A stretch of 22,831 bases of DNA. It comes from a virus. Under the pieces are notes generated by a model. The model was not told the DNA's origin, searched no databases, and saw only the letters and a list, made by a program, of their open reading frames with translations. How positions within the stretch are numbered: the stretch's first letter is position 1; each line of letters opens with the position of its first letter. This document shows positions 13,941 to 22,225 of the stretch, in pieces. The translations under genes and the position numbers were made by a program. The DNA is taken from the IMG/VR virus record IMGVR_UViG_3300044613_002919, positions 1 to 22,831 of that record. One strand, 5' to 3'.

Positions 13941-15441
13941 ATATTTTTTTAAGATCCTCTAACTCGCCAAAATGTTTTTTTAAATCAACCACCCAAAAGA
14001 AAGTATAACCAAATTCTATAGCTGATTCAATTATTTTTTTATATCTGTGATATCGTACATCAAAAGTATTATGGGGATTTGCTACTGTTGTCCAAAAATA
14101 ACGAGAATAAGGATTTTTTGCATCAGTATCGTTCCACTGAAATTCATCAATAAATTTTTGCTCTCGGGTCAAAGGAACAATATCATTTAATTGAAATGGT
14201 AATGTAATAGCTAGTCTTATCATACCGTTTTTATTAAATTTTTTGCTTCTGTCTAATAATTCTATTGTTTCGTTGAAATCTTTATCAGTTTCAGATGGAT
14301 ATCCTACAATAAGTGACCAACTTTGCATAATACCATTTTTGTGCAATTGATGTACACCATAATCTAAATCATCATTGGAAAAATTCTTACGCATGTGTTT
14401 TCTTACAGATTCACTACCTGATTCAACACCTATACTCCAGCGATAACATCCGGCCTGACCGGCCAATTCAAAATCATATTCTGGCATGGATTTTCTATCT
14501 CTAAAAATAGCATAACCTCCGTACCTTATTGTTTTTGGTATTTTTTCAACTAATAATTGATTCATTTTACGATAATTTGGTATACTGCCATTGATTAAAT
14601 TATCAGTAAATTCAAAATTAGTATTGCCAGTTTTATGATATATATCTATAATATCGGCAGCAACATTTTCGCCACGTCTAAAAATATATTTTGGCCAATA
14701 CTCCGGCACATCACAAAAACTGCAATTTCTTACACAACCCTTACTGGCTGTAATAACCATAGATCTGGGATCATAATATCTTCTAGTTTTATCTTCCGCA
14801 ACTGCTATATTTTGTAGTTGTTTATAATAATCAAAGTTGTAATTGCTCCAATCCGGACTAGGAATATTGTCAAGATCTTCACTTGTTTGACTGGCTGAAA
14901 AAATTAATCCCACTGACTTAGATTTAATTGCTCTTATAATTTCTGTTTCAGCATCTCCTACAATAACAATATCTGCTAATCCGTGATCTATGTATTTTTT
15001 ATAATGTGGTTTATGTTCAATATTACAATTAGATTCTAAACCACGCCCGCCTAACATTATTTTAACATCAGGTATATATTTTCTTATATACGGAATTAAA
15101 AAGTAACTAAAATTTATACTTTCAGCTGTAAAAATTGATAAGCCAATTATTGTAGGGTCAAACTCTTTTTTAATGGCAATTAATTTTTTTTTAATAAATT
15201 TTAACGTGTCAACTGTTGGCCTAAAATAGTTTAAATCTTTATCTATTGCGCCCGAAGATAAAAATAATTTTAAGTTATTCCAATAAGGTTTGTTGACAAA
15301 TGCAGTTGCAAATTCAATACTAAGATCAACTCCGGTTGCTTTTATACCAGCATTGTTTAAACATGCACTAAGAAGAGCAGGCGCCATAGCAGGCACCATT
15401 TCATTGTAAGGAACACTTACAATAACAACATGTTCAGTCAT
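13894..15441 (-). CDS. Cobalamin-binding-domain radical SAM protein
   Basis: A 515-residue protein laid out like class B radical SAM methyltransferases and relatives. The N-terminal Rossmann-like B12 domain spans about 1-185 and contains VPAMAPALLSACL, IIGLSIFTAES, IMLGGRGLE and DIVIVGDAETEI. The radical SAM core has CVRNCSFCD (C236, C240, C243), RWSIGVESGSESVRKHMRK and SLIVGYPSETDKDF. No DxHxxG motif is seen in the B12 domain, so any cobalamin would lack that His ligand, as in many family members. The substrate is unknown. It overlaps the DUF465-like gene by eight bases and lies two genes after DpdA in transcription order, which makes tailoring of the modified base an option. Confidence 0.8.
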   Translation of the reverse strand: MTEHVVIVSVPYNEMVPAMAPALLSACLNNAGIKATGVDLSIEFATAFVNKPYWNNLKLFLSSGAIDKDLNYFRPTVDTLKFIKKKLIAIKKEFDPTIIGLSIFTAESINFSYFLIPYIRKYIPDVKIMLGGRGLESNCNIEHKPHYKKYIDHGLADIVIVGDAETEIIRAIKSKSVGLIFSASQTSEDLDNIPSPDWSNYNFDYYKQLQNIAVAEDKTRRYYDPRSMVITASKGCVRNCSFCDVPEYWPKYIFRRGENVAADIIDIYHKTGNTNFEFTDNLINGSIPNYRKMNQLLVEKIPKTIRYGGYAIFRDRKSMPEYDFELAGQAGCYRWSIGVESGSESVRKHMRKNFSNDDLDYGVHQLHKNGIMQSWSLIVGYPSETDKDFNETIELLDRSKKFNKNGMIRLAITLPFQLNDIVPLTREQKFIDEFQWNDTDAKNPYSRYFWTTVANPHNTFDVRYHRYKKIIESAIEFGYTFFWVVDLKKHFGELEDLKKIYDQNRKKIIYISQSK

Positions 15442-15646
15442 CTGAGTAGCCAGTACGCTGGGTATCTTCGTCCCATTGTAGTTTGTTTAATCTGCTTATC
15501 TCATCTTTTAATTGTAATTTTTTCTTTTTGAGTTCAGTTAAATGCTCGATATCTACACCTGGATGATTGCTTTGCATTTCGTTAATTTGTTTGTCTAATA
15601 GTTTATGCATCTCTTCCAAATGTTTAATTCTACCTTTGTAACTCAT
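15434..15646 (-). CDS. DUF465/YdcH-like small coiled-coil protein
   Basis: A 70-residue helical hairpin. HLEEMHKLLDKQINEM and HLTELKKKKLQLKDEI carry the Leu/Lys pattern of DUF465, with its K-K-x-L-x-L-K-D-E-I signature. The start at 15646 is chosen over a longer in-frame form reaching 15814. GGAGG sits ideally before this ATG, which follows the dpdA stop by one base (TAATATG), while the longer form would read through the dpdA coding sequence. Function in bacteria is unknown. It may be an adaptor or RNA/DNA-associated small protein. Confidence 0.78.
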   Translation of the reverse strand: MSYKGRIKHLEEMHKLLDKQINEMQSNHPGVDIEHLTELKKKKLQLKDEISRLNKLQWDEDTQRTGYSDD

Positions 15647-15647
15647 A

Positions 15648-17186
15648 TTATTCCTCCAAGTGTGATTGAATGATATTAGTGGCATCAGAATCTGATATTT
15701 CGTTTTCAGTATCTTCCACAGTTTCAAAAAGAGCATTATACATTGTGTTGCTATTTTTTGTTTTTTTACCTTTAAATCCTCTTGTTCCGACAATGTCCAT
15801 CCAGTATCTATCATAGTGTTCTATAATTGACTCAGCAGTGTTACGATCCGGTGCTGCAAATATTGCATCGACTATGTCTTCAAATTTTGTATGATCGCCA
15901 TTGCGATGCCAAAGCATAGCAGGTCTTTCTCCTGAATCAAATTTTTTATTTGCACGTTGAACTGATTCTATATGCATCCATACATTATGCCCCATCATTA
16001 ATGCATAACTAAAACTATCCCAGCTGGTTTTACCTTCTTTACCATTCTTATTTAGATCTCCAGGTTTGTATATACAAATATCTTTTATTTGTAAATGCCG
16101 GCTGATAGGAGACTCATCAAATATATCAAAAATACCATCCTGTAAGACAGCATCTCTGAATGTTCTTGTATCAGTTGCATACTTTTTATCATCTGCGCTA
16201 GGACTCATCCTATAACACCATTTTGCATCGTGAGGTAAATCAATGTGATGATAGATCTGACCGTTAGCTGTGGCAAGAAATGGACTTGCACAATCAAAGC
16301 TGATGGTGAAGTTGGGGTTAACATATCTACGTATTGCTCGTTGTATTACAGTGAGTAACACAGCCCATTCAAGTTTACTAGTTCCCAAGAAGTGCATCCA
16401 GTCGTGTTTTCCCTCTTGCAATAAATTATCGTATCGCAGTGACACAAGACGTTTAAGAACCAAATGAATATCACACATGTTTTGACCACCCATAGCCCAA
16501 CCATCAAAATGTGTATCTGGATATCTGGAAGGATCACAGAACTCTTTCATTTCCTGATACCATTCTTCGGCTGATGTGTGATTATCGCCTTGTAGTACAT
16601 TTAAAAATTTTGCACCACCATTGTTCTTGCCCTTGCGGTGCTGCATAAAATAATGGTTGTTATATTTGGTAGCATCAACTGCTTCTTGTAATGTAGTAAT
16701 GCCACATGCCTTACTTGCCTTCTTGTCGTGAATAACCCAAGTTGGAATATCAAGAATCATTCCATAATCAGCAATACCATCTAACCATTTTAACACAGAC
16801 GATCGCTTTTTTTCTGCTTTGACACAACCCGAGTTGGCTTTCCAGTCACCCTCCCACAACCCCTTGGCGATCTGGAATCCACCTGAGTCGCCTAGCATAA
16901 ACGTTCCGATTTCGCGCTTACGAACCATGTCTTCGCTGGCGTCTTCTTTAGTCAAATCTAGGTTTGCGTGTCCGCCTGAGTAGAGACTCCATCGGTACGG
17001 AAACAGGGCTTGTTTGCTATTGAGCCAATTGAATTGCTCCATGTCTTGTAATGCCTGTGGCATACGAGCAGGATCAACATAGTCATTGTTAACACGTTGT
17101 TTTCCTATAAAAGTTGCGTAAAACCCAGATATAGCAGGCAAGAATACTGCATAGTCTGATTGTTTTGAAGTTAAGTTATCCTGCAT
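15648..17186 (-). CDS. dpdA: DpdA-like DNA guanine transglycosylase (TGT fold)
   Basis: A 512-residue paralogue of tRNA-guanine transglycosylase that would swap guanine in DNA for a 7-deazaguanine base. TGT landmarks are in order: GDSGGFQ (99-105, general-base Asp D100), LDIPT (145-149), LNVLQGD (195-201, the TGT QGG loop), DGWAMGG (228-234, TGT GYAIGG) and SFDCASPF..TANGQ (296-310). The last matches the FDC..P.R..RNG nucleophile segment, with D298 as candidate nucleophile. The CxCxxC zinc motif of bacterial TGT is not seen. No tRNA-binding PUA domain is evident in the C-terminal 200 residues. It starts at ATG 17186, overlapping the sulfotransferase-like gene by eleven bases. With folE, queD and queE present, DNA rather than tRNA is the likely target. 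Confidence 0.85.
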   Translation of the reverse strand: MQDNLTSKQSDYAVFLPAISGFYATFIGKQRVNNDYVDPARMPQALQDMEQFNWLNSKQALFPYRWSLYSGGHANLDLTKEDASEDMVRKREIGTFMLGDSGGFQIAKGLWEGDWKANSGCVKAEKKRSSVLKWLDGIADYGMILDIPTWVIHDKKASKACGITTLQEAVDATKYNNHYFMQHRKGKNNGGAKFLNVLQGDNHTSAEEWYQEMKEFCDPSRYPDTHFDGWAMGGQNMCDIHLVLKRLVSLRYDNLLQEGKHDWMHFLGTSKLEWAVLLTVIQRAIRRYVNPNFTISFDCASPFLATANGQIYHHIDLPHDAKWCYRMSPSADDKKYATDTRTFRDAVLQDGIFDIFDESPISRHLQIKDICIYKPGDLNKNGKEGKTSWDSFSYALMMGHNVWMHIESVQRANKKFDSGERPAMLWHRNGDHTKFEDIVDAIFAAPDRNTAESIIEHYDRYWMDIVGTRGFKGKKTKNSNTMYNALFETVEDTENEISDSDATNIIQSHLEE

Positions 17187-17802
17187 AAAATTTCACAGAT
17201 TCAATAAGTTGATAATCTTCGGAAAAATATTTTTTAAGATTTTTCATGTATTTAGAATTATTTTTTAGTGCGTTACGAAAAATATTTTTAAATCTTTGAC
17301 GTTCTTCACTTGATTCAGATGTATGTTGATATTCATAATTATGATATCTATTATTCATACCATGTTCTTTTAAAAAAGCACTAAAATTAATTCTATAATT
17401 TTCATCGCATAAAAAGAAAGTGCAGTTTGACAATGTTAAACCTTCAATGAATAGAACCTGTTTTTCTGTGTGATCGTCTAGTGCTATTTTATCAAAAATA
17501 ATATCATAGAAATTTTTTGAAAAATAAGCAATATCTAAACTATTATGATACAAATACATGTATTCGGCGATACCACTTAACCATCTTTCAATTGGATCTC
17601 TTAAAACTATTAATGATTTTTTATAATAAAGATTGTCGGTATGATAATTGTAGGTTTCCCAATTCCAATCTTTAAGATTTGGTTTAGTCCACGAACTTGC
17701 ATTTTTAGGTATATATACATACATTAGATCTGTAGATGGATGCGACATACATTCTCCAAAAACATGACCTTTGTTGATGTAATACTCGAAAAATTTTTTC
17801 AC
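17176..17802 (-). CDS. Sulfotransferase-like protein
   Basis: A 208-residue protein with both PAPS-binding signatures of sulfotransferases. The 5'-phosphosulfate loop is MYVYIPKNASSW (27-38), and the 3'-phosphate motif is IVLRDPIERWLSG (65-77). It is short for the family (usually 250 or more), with an apparently reduced C-terminal half. The start is GTG at 17802, overlapping the clamp TGA (GTGA). It would transfer sulfate from PAPS to a sugar, protein or other acceptor, if PAPS is available in the host. Lying between the sliding clamp and dpdA, it may belong to the modification block or to the glycan genes further downstream; neither is shown. Confidence 0.68.
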   Translation of the reverse strand: MKKFFEYYINKGHVFGECMSHPSTDLMYVYIPKNASSWTKPNLKDWNWETYNYHTDNLYYKKSLIVLRDPIERWLSGIAEYMYLYHNSLDIAYFSKNFYDIIFDKIALDDHTEKQVLFIEGLTLSNCTFFLCDENYRINFSAFLKEHGMNNRYHNYEYQHTSESSEERQRFKNIFRNALKNNSKYMKNLKKYFSEDYQLIESVKFYAG

Positions 17803-18521
17803 TTAGTTTGTGCTGGTAATATGTAATTGTAAATGGCTAAACCAGAATCAACAGTAATTTGTGCAGCACCTTCGTCGCTGAACTTAATCATTTTGTCTCC
17901 AGACAAACTTAGAATACTTATAACCGCGCTAATTGGCCAATGCCATGCCTTTGATAGACTACCAGCAATATCATGAGCAAATACAAAATTACCAGCATGA
18001 CTGCTATGATCACCAAAATAAAATACTAAATTATTGTTTTCGGTTTTTGCAATAAACGTTGTTTCTTCACTATTAGCCTGTGCCTGGAATTTTAATCTTT
18101 GTATGGCTGCTACACTAGGTTCAATTTCTACTCCCCACTTTACACCTTTAAACTTAACTGTCTTTAACTGGTCATTGATTATTTCTGCACTCATAAAACG
18201 ATAATCATTTTTAAAATCACCAGCTGAGTTTTCAAAATGTATGCCAGTGGGGATGTTAGTGTCCTTGGTAGTAATGGTTAGTTTGGCATCTTCGCGATAT
18301 TCAGGAATGTTTAAAATTGTATTTAATTTTCCTAAATTGGGCATACCAAACGTGCCAATGAATTCTGGCACAGGATTGTGAAAAGTGGCATTGACAATAA
18401 CTGTTCTTTCCTCGCTTACAGCTTCAATGTTTGTACTGTTTTCATTACCTACTATTTTAATTAAATCAATTATTCCTAGGCTATGAGTGTGTTGTACAAT
18501 ATCTTGCAAATAGTCTTTCAT
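17799..18521 (-). CDS. 45: Sliding clamp, T4 gp45-like
   Basis: A 240-residue trimeric clamp subunit (T4 gp45 is 228) that tethers the gp43 polymerase and, in T4, also activates late transcription. The call rests on overall similarity to gp45-type clamps: length, position next to gp43, and segments such as NPVPEFIGTFGMPNLGKLNTIL, DYRFMSAEII and the C-terminal YNYILPA. GGAGA sits six bases before the ATG. A strong sigma70-like promoter lies in the 50-base gap upstream, so this gene can be expressed apart from gp43. It overlaps the sulfotransferase-like gene as GTGA. gp44 and gp62 (clamp loader) are not in the window. Confidence 0.85.
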   Translation of the reverse strand: MKDYLQDIVQHTHSLGIIDLIKIVGNENSTNIEAVSEERTVIVNATFHNPVPEFIGTFGMPNLGKLNTILNIPEYREDAKLTITTKDTNIPTGIHFENSAGDFKNDYRFMSAEIINDQLKTVKFKGVKWGVEIEPSVAAIQRLKFQAQANSEETTFIAKTENNNLVFYFGDHSSHAGNFVFAHDIAGSLSKAWHWPISAVISILSLSGDKMIKFSDEGAAQITVDSGLAIYNYILPAQTK

Positions 18522-18542
18522 GTTTTTCTCCAGTATGTAGTA

Positions 18543-18571
18543 ATTTTACTAATTGTTGGTAGAAGTGTCAA
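18543..18571 (-). promoter_or_regulatory. Sigma70-like promoter upstream of the clamp gene
   Basis: On the minus strand a perfect TTGACA (18571-18566) is followed after 17 bases by TAAAAT (18548-18543), five of six matches to the -10 consensus. It lies wholly in the gap between the methyltransferase stop and the clamp start. Transcription would begin near 18536, giving a leader of about 15 bases that contains GGAGA. This is the best promoter match in the window and suggests early host-polymerase expression of gp45 and the genes after it. Confidence 0.68.
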
Positions 18572-19501
18572 TTAGTTTTTTGATTTAATTTCGCCAAGGA
18601 CCTGACCGGCTTTGTTTGTTGTAAGTATACCTGGCTTGGTAAATTCAACTATAGAAAAAGAAGGGTTTATATCAGCTGAAAATGATTTTATAAACCCTAT
18701 ACTTTCTATCATTGGCACAAGTATGCTTTTTGGGACGTAAGTCATAAAGTAGGATTCTGCGTAGGCTGCTGGTATTGGCAAATCTGCGTTGTTATAGGTA
18801 AAAAGAACGGTTCCGCCTGGTCGCAGCCAATTAAAGGATTGGATCATTAATTGTTTAATACTATCAAGGCTTAAGTAGTTAAAAAAATTATAACTAAAAA
18901 TAAAACCAAATTGATTCAAAGGTAAATTATTAATTTTGAAATAATCGTTTATTATATATTTTCGTACTCTATTTTGATATAAAGATGGGAATTGTTGTAT
19001 CGAACTTTCTATAAATTCTGGAAAGTAGTCAGATATGTATAAAGGATCATTGGCCACTAGATGTTTTGTCCACTCGCCATCTCTACAACCTAATTCTAGT
19101 GCAGGAAATTTCCAACTACTGTGATGGCTGATCCTTTGAAACAACATAGTTTCAAATTCGTCATTTTTTGCCATTACTCTTACTTTTCTAATAGCATCGA
19201 TATTATGATAAAATAATTCAACTTGATAGTTGTCAGAAAAAAATTTGATAGATAAGTGATTTATTTTATCTTGAACAATGTTGATTACTTTATTTAGATA
19301 TTCTAAATCTGAACTAAGATAACCTAAACTTTGTTTATGCTGATTTATTAAATTTGTAAGTTCAATTTTTACATCAGATTCTTCAGTTCTTTGTAAGAAC
19401 TCAAGTCGATCTAAATTGCTTTCAATTTCTCTTTTGATAATTGATAAGTCAATAGAACTACTAAGAGAATTTCTTAATTGTACTAATTGTTGTAAGTTCA
19501 T
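18572..19501 (-). CDS. Class I SAM-dependent methyltransferase with N-terminal coiled coil
   Basis: A 309-residue protein. Residues about 1-90 are helical and probably coiled coil. The methyltransferase domain has motif I LELGCRDG (135-142), the SDYFPEFIESS acidic-loop region (157-167) and WLRPGGTVLFTYNN (225-238), the post-motif typical of Rossmann methyltransferases. FSYNFFNYL stands where the catalytic segment of motif IV is expected; it is not a DPPY/NPPY, so N6-adenine or N4-cytosine DNA methylation is not indicated. The substrate is unknown. It lies between the polymerase and clamp genes, an unusual place for such an enzyme. No clear Shine-Dalgarno precedes the ATG. Confidence 0.72.
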   Translation of the reverse strand: MNLQQLVQLRNSLSSSIDLSIIKREIESNLDRLEFLQRTEESDVKIELTNLINQHKQSLGYLSSDLEYLNKVINIVQDKINHLSIKFFSDNYQVELFYHNIDAIRKVRVMAKNDEFETMLFQRISHHSSWKFPALELGCRDGEWTKHLVANDPLYISDYFPEFIESSIQQFPSLYQNRVRKYIINDYFKINNLPLNQFGFIFSYNFFNYLSLDSIKQLMIQSFNWLRPGGTVLFTYNNADLPIPAAYAESYFMTYVPKSILVPMIESIGFIKSFSADINPSFSIVEFTKPGILTTNKAGQVLGEIKSKN

Positions 19502-19527
19502 TGAAAATCATTAAATACATACTTTAT

Positions 19528-22188
19528 TTATTCAAACGAAAATAAGCTATCAAAAGTAGTTTTAATATCGGTATGTGATGGAATGTCCCATTCTAGTACA
19601 CCTAGTAAGTTTTCTACCTTTTGATTGACAATAGTGCCTTCCATTTCACTATCATCAAATGGAAGTTCCTTAAACCATGCTGGTAAATGACTTTCATCTG
19701 TGGGATAGCCTACGCTAGTGTATCCCAATGGATTATCTTTTAATTTACATACAATTGTTTTCATTCCATCAACGATCGCCATACTATACTGATCACCATG
19801 CATGCGGCGCAAGTTGTTCCAATTCATTGCCGCTCGTACATGCCCGGGCATGTTTGCTCGACCTAGCCGTTCTTCTTCCTTGCTGTATTTGGTCAAATTG
19901 TTTACACGTTTTGGCGTACCCTTTTCCCAGGCCGGTCTATCTTGGAAGGCCAATTTAAATTCTCTTACTTTATCGTAAACATGTTCTTGTGTTGCACCTG
20001 TAAGAACATCAGTAAGCAGTTCACTCAAGAAGTCTTGCACAACCTTGGGTGTATCTGATCGTTTAAGATCTAAACCCATGGCTTTGACTTTACCTGGTTT
20101 GCCATGTGTATCCAGTCTGTGCCCTTCAAGATCATAAATTAGAACAGCATAGCGTTTCTTCTTTATGAAGAGTCCCTTCGACGCAACGAGTTCACGTCCA
20201 CCTTTAATAAGTTCGCCCATTGATCTAGGCACATGACAAGCTCGTTCCATAAAGGATGGAAAACTTGCGTTGACCTGGTCGGCGATTGAGTCATAGAGTT
20301 GGGCACAGATTTCTTTGTTCCACTCCATTCGACCTGATTCCACTTCTGATCGAATCGCAGGCCAAGCAGTAAAATAGCATGAATCAGTGTCTCCGTAGAT
20401 TATACTTTCACCTGTGTGGTTGTACTCTCCAAATATGCATTCATTGATATACGCATCCATATGTCTGGCGATGATACGTCCAGTGAGCGTAGTACTTTGA
20501 CCAATTCTTTTATCAAAAAATCTACAACCCGGGTTGAGAATTGCTCCGTAGAGACTGTTAAGGTTAATCTTCTTGACCAGCTGTCGCTTGTCCCAGAATG
20601 CTTTATCTTCATCTGTGACAGATTCCTTTTTCTTTGCTTGCAGTTCTTTACGTTCCGCATACCATCTCTCTAGTAGCCCCGGCACGATTGCCTTTTGTTC
20701 ATAACTAAAGATGGTTCCATTAGCAGATAACATCCAAGGTTGATTACTATCAAATATCATTCGCCAAATATCAGCAGCACTCATTACATCACTTCCGCCA
20801 GCTTCCCAGTCAACGGTAATTTCTGTGCCAATTTCGCCAGCCATTACCGCAGTGTATTCAAGACTACCAAACATGTTTTCCCAGGCATCTGCGAAACTTG
20901 AACCCGAAGCCATTTTGTCTTGAATATACCTGTCTGTCATTATCGGCCGGAGTTGTCCGACGATCGACTCTTGTGCCATGTTAAGAGCGCGGATTGCTGA
21001 CGGGTAGAGACTGTTGATGTCGATTGCGCCGATCCAGTCGTGCATGCCTCTTTTCGGGAAAGCAACATAGGCACCTGCTGCTTGTGTGTCTCCTTGATCA
21101 TCTCTTCCTTTCCTATTAGGTACAACCATACCTCGTTGATGTGCTTCATTGATAATTGCCTGCTCGGTCACTGCCACTGCTCCCATTGTGGTAGGAAGCA
21201 ATACTGTGTTATCGTGTGCGAGTTCATTTGCCAAATCTAAGAATCTTAATTTCTTATCTAATTTGGCAACAAGCATGGTATCTTGTCTGTTGTAGTCAAT
21301 GAACTTGGGAAAGTCTTTGTTGTATAATTGATCTAGAGTGCCTTCGTATTGTGTTTTGCGCTCGTCTAGTTCATATTCGCCGATGGCATCCAAACTGTAG
21401 CTATGGCGTTCTTCATATGTGTATTTGCGATACAGTTGCATATAGTCCATATGCACACGACCAATTAGATCAAAGGTCAGGTTCTCTGCGCCAAATCGTT
21501 CAAAGGTTCTTTGTTTGGGCAGTTGACCCCATAGACAAAATCGACGAGTGTCATCTTTGTTCAGCACTCGAGTTATACGCATGACCATGTATGGAATATC
21601 AAAACCTTCACTGTTCCAGCCGCTCAAGATATCTGCGTCATCGATGATATCTAGAAAAGTGTTAAGTAGATCTTCTTCGCGTTCAAACAAGAAACAGTTA
21701 TCATATTGATTGCAAATTTCTTGTGCCGTTTCCCATGAATAACTTTTAGGAGGAACGACCAACGTAACTAGTCGATCCATCCAATCTAGATATACACTTA
21801 TTGCTGTAATTGGATTAAAAGGATCTTCGGGCTTACTAAAACCTCTTACCGGATCAAAGTCAACCTCAATGTCAAAAAATGCAGTATGTAGCCGAGGAGA
21901 GTTTGCCCCCAAATAGTTTTCTTCGAGACAACGGAATACTGGATTAATATCTGATTCCCAAAGACGTTTGTTGCTGTTAATACGAAGCTCTTTTTGAAAT
22001 TCTTTATTTGATCTGGATGAAAACCTACTAACTGGAGTACCGTAAACAGTACGAAATTTACCACGCGGATCGTCGTAGTAGAATATGTAGTTGGCTGGAT
22101 ATTCTTTGTATACCCTCTCTCCTCCGACACGTTCCACGATATGGATACGATCTTGGCCGCGGTCATATAGTGCGTCAACATAACTCAT
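19528..22188 (-). CDS. 43: DNA polymerase, T4 gp43-like family B
   Basis: An 886-residue replicative polymerase (T4 gp43 is 898). The proofreading domain has Exo I FFDIEVD (D106, E108), Exo II GWNSEGFDIPY (190-200) and Exo III YNRQDTM (D303). The polymerase domain has motif A DINSLYPSAI (D390), motif B KKINLNSLYG (539-548) and motif C YGDTDS (598-603). The C-terminal tail SLFSFE is a clamp-binding peptide like that of T4 gp43. No catalytic residue is missing. The ATG has no clear Shine-Dalgarno. A TTGTTA-N17-TATAAT candidate promoter ends eight bases before it. The gene is complete. Confidence 0.96.
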   Translation of the reverse strand: MSYVDALYDRGQDRIHIVERVGGERVYKEYPANYIFYYDDPRGKFRTVYGTPVSRFSSRSNKEFQKELRINSNKRLWESDINPVFRCLEENYLGANSPRLHTAFFDIEVDFDPVRGFSKPEDPFNPITAISVYLDWMDRLVTLVVPPKSYSWETAQEICNQYDNCFLFEREEDLLNTFLDIIDDADILSGWNSEGFDIPYMVMRITRVLNKDDTRRFCLWGQLPKQRTFERFGAENLTFDLIGRVHMDYMQLYRKYTYEERHSYSLDAIGEYELDERKTQYEGTLDQLYNKDFPKFIDYNRQDTMLVAKLDKKLRFLDLANELAHDNTVLLPTTMGAVAVTEQAIINEAHQRGMVVPNRKGRDDQGDTQAAGAYVAFPKRGMHDWIGAIDINSLYPSAIRALNMAQESIVGQLRPIMTDRYIQDKMASGSSFADAWENMFGSLEYTAVMAGEIGTEITVDWEAGGSDVMSAADIWRMIFDSNQPWMLSANGTIFSYEQKAIVPGLLERWYAERKELQAKKKESVTDEDKAFWDKRQLVKKINLNSLYGAILNPGCRFFDKRIGQSTTLTGRIIARHMDAYINECIFGEYNHTGESIIYGDTDSCYFTAWPAIRSEVESGRMEWNKEICAQLYDSIADQVNASFPSFMERACHVPRSMGELIKGGRELVASKGLFIKKKRYAVLIYDLEGHRLDTHGKPGKVKAMGLDLKRSDTPKVVQDFLSELLTDVLTGATQEHVYDKVREFKLAFQDRPAWEKGTPKRVNNLTKYSKEEERLGRANMPGHVRAAMNWNNLRRMHGDQYSMAIVDGMKTIVCKLKDNPLGYTSVGYPTDESHLPAWFKELPFDDSEMEGTIVNQKVENLLGVLEWDIPSHTDIKTTFDSLFSFE

Positions 22189-22196
22189 AAATTGTA

Positions 22197-22225
22197 ATTA
22201 TATTATGAAAGCAATAATCTAACAA
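22197..22225 (-). promoter_or_regulatory. Candidate sigma70-like promoter just before gp43
   Basis: On the minus strand TTGTTA (22225-22220, four of six) is 17 bases upstream of a perfect TATAAT (22202-22197). Initiation would fall one or two bases before the gp43 ATG and give an almost leaderless mRNA. In such AT-rich DNA this may be chance. Confidence 0.3.

Noticed and set aside
15434-15814. Longer 126-residue form of the DUF465-like protein
   Set aside because: The extra N-terminus overlaps dpdA by 167 bases and looks unlike protein of this family; an ideal GGAGG stands before the internal ATG at 15646.
15648-17186. Calling the TGT-fold protein a normal tRNA-guanine transglycosylase
   Set aside because: It lacks the CxCxxC zinc motif, is longer than bacterial TGT, and has the FolE-QueD-QueE context typical of phage DNA modification. 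tRNA as target is not fully excluded.
19525-19532. AATAAATA on the minus strand between gp43 and the methyltransferase
   Set aside because: One mismatch to the late motif, partly over the gp43 end, only 24 bases from the next start and with no Shine-Dalgarno after it. Not strong enough to call.
21351-21584. Plus-strand open frames, for example inside gp43, folE and the glycosyltransferase
   Set aside because: All plus-strand frames are antisense to well-supported genes, show no recognisable domains and have no promoter or spacing logic.
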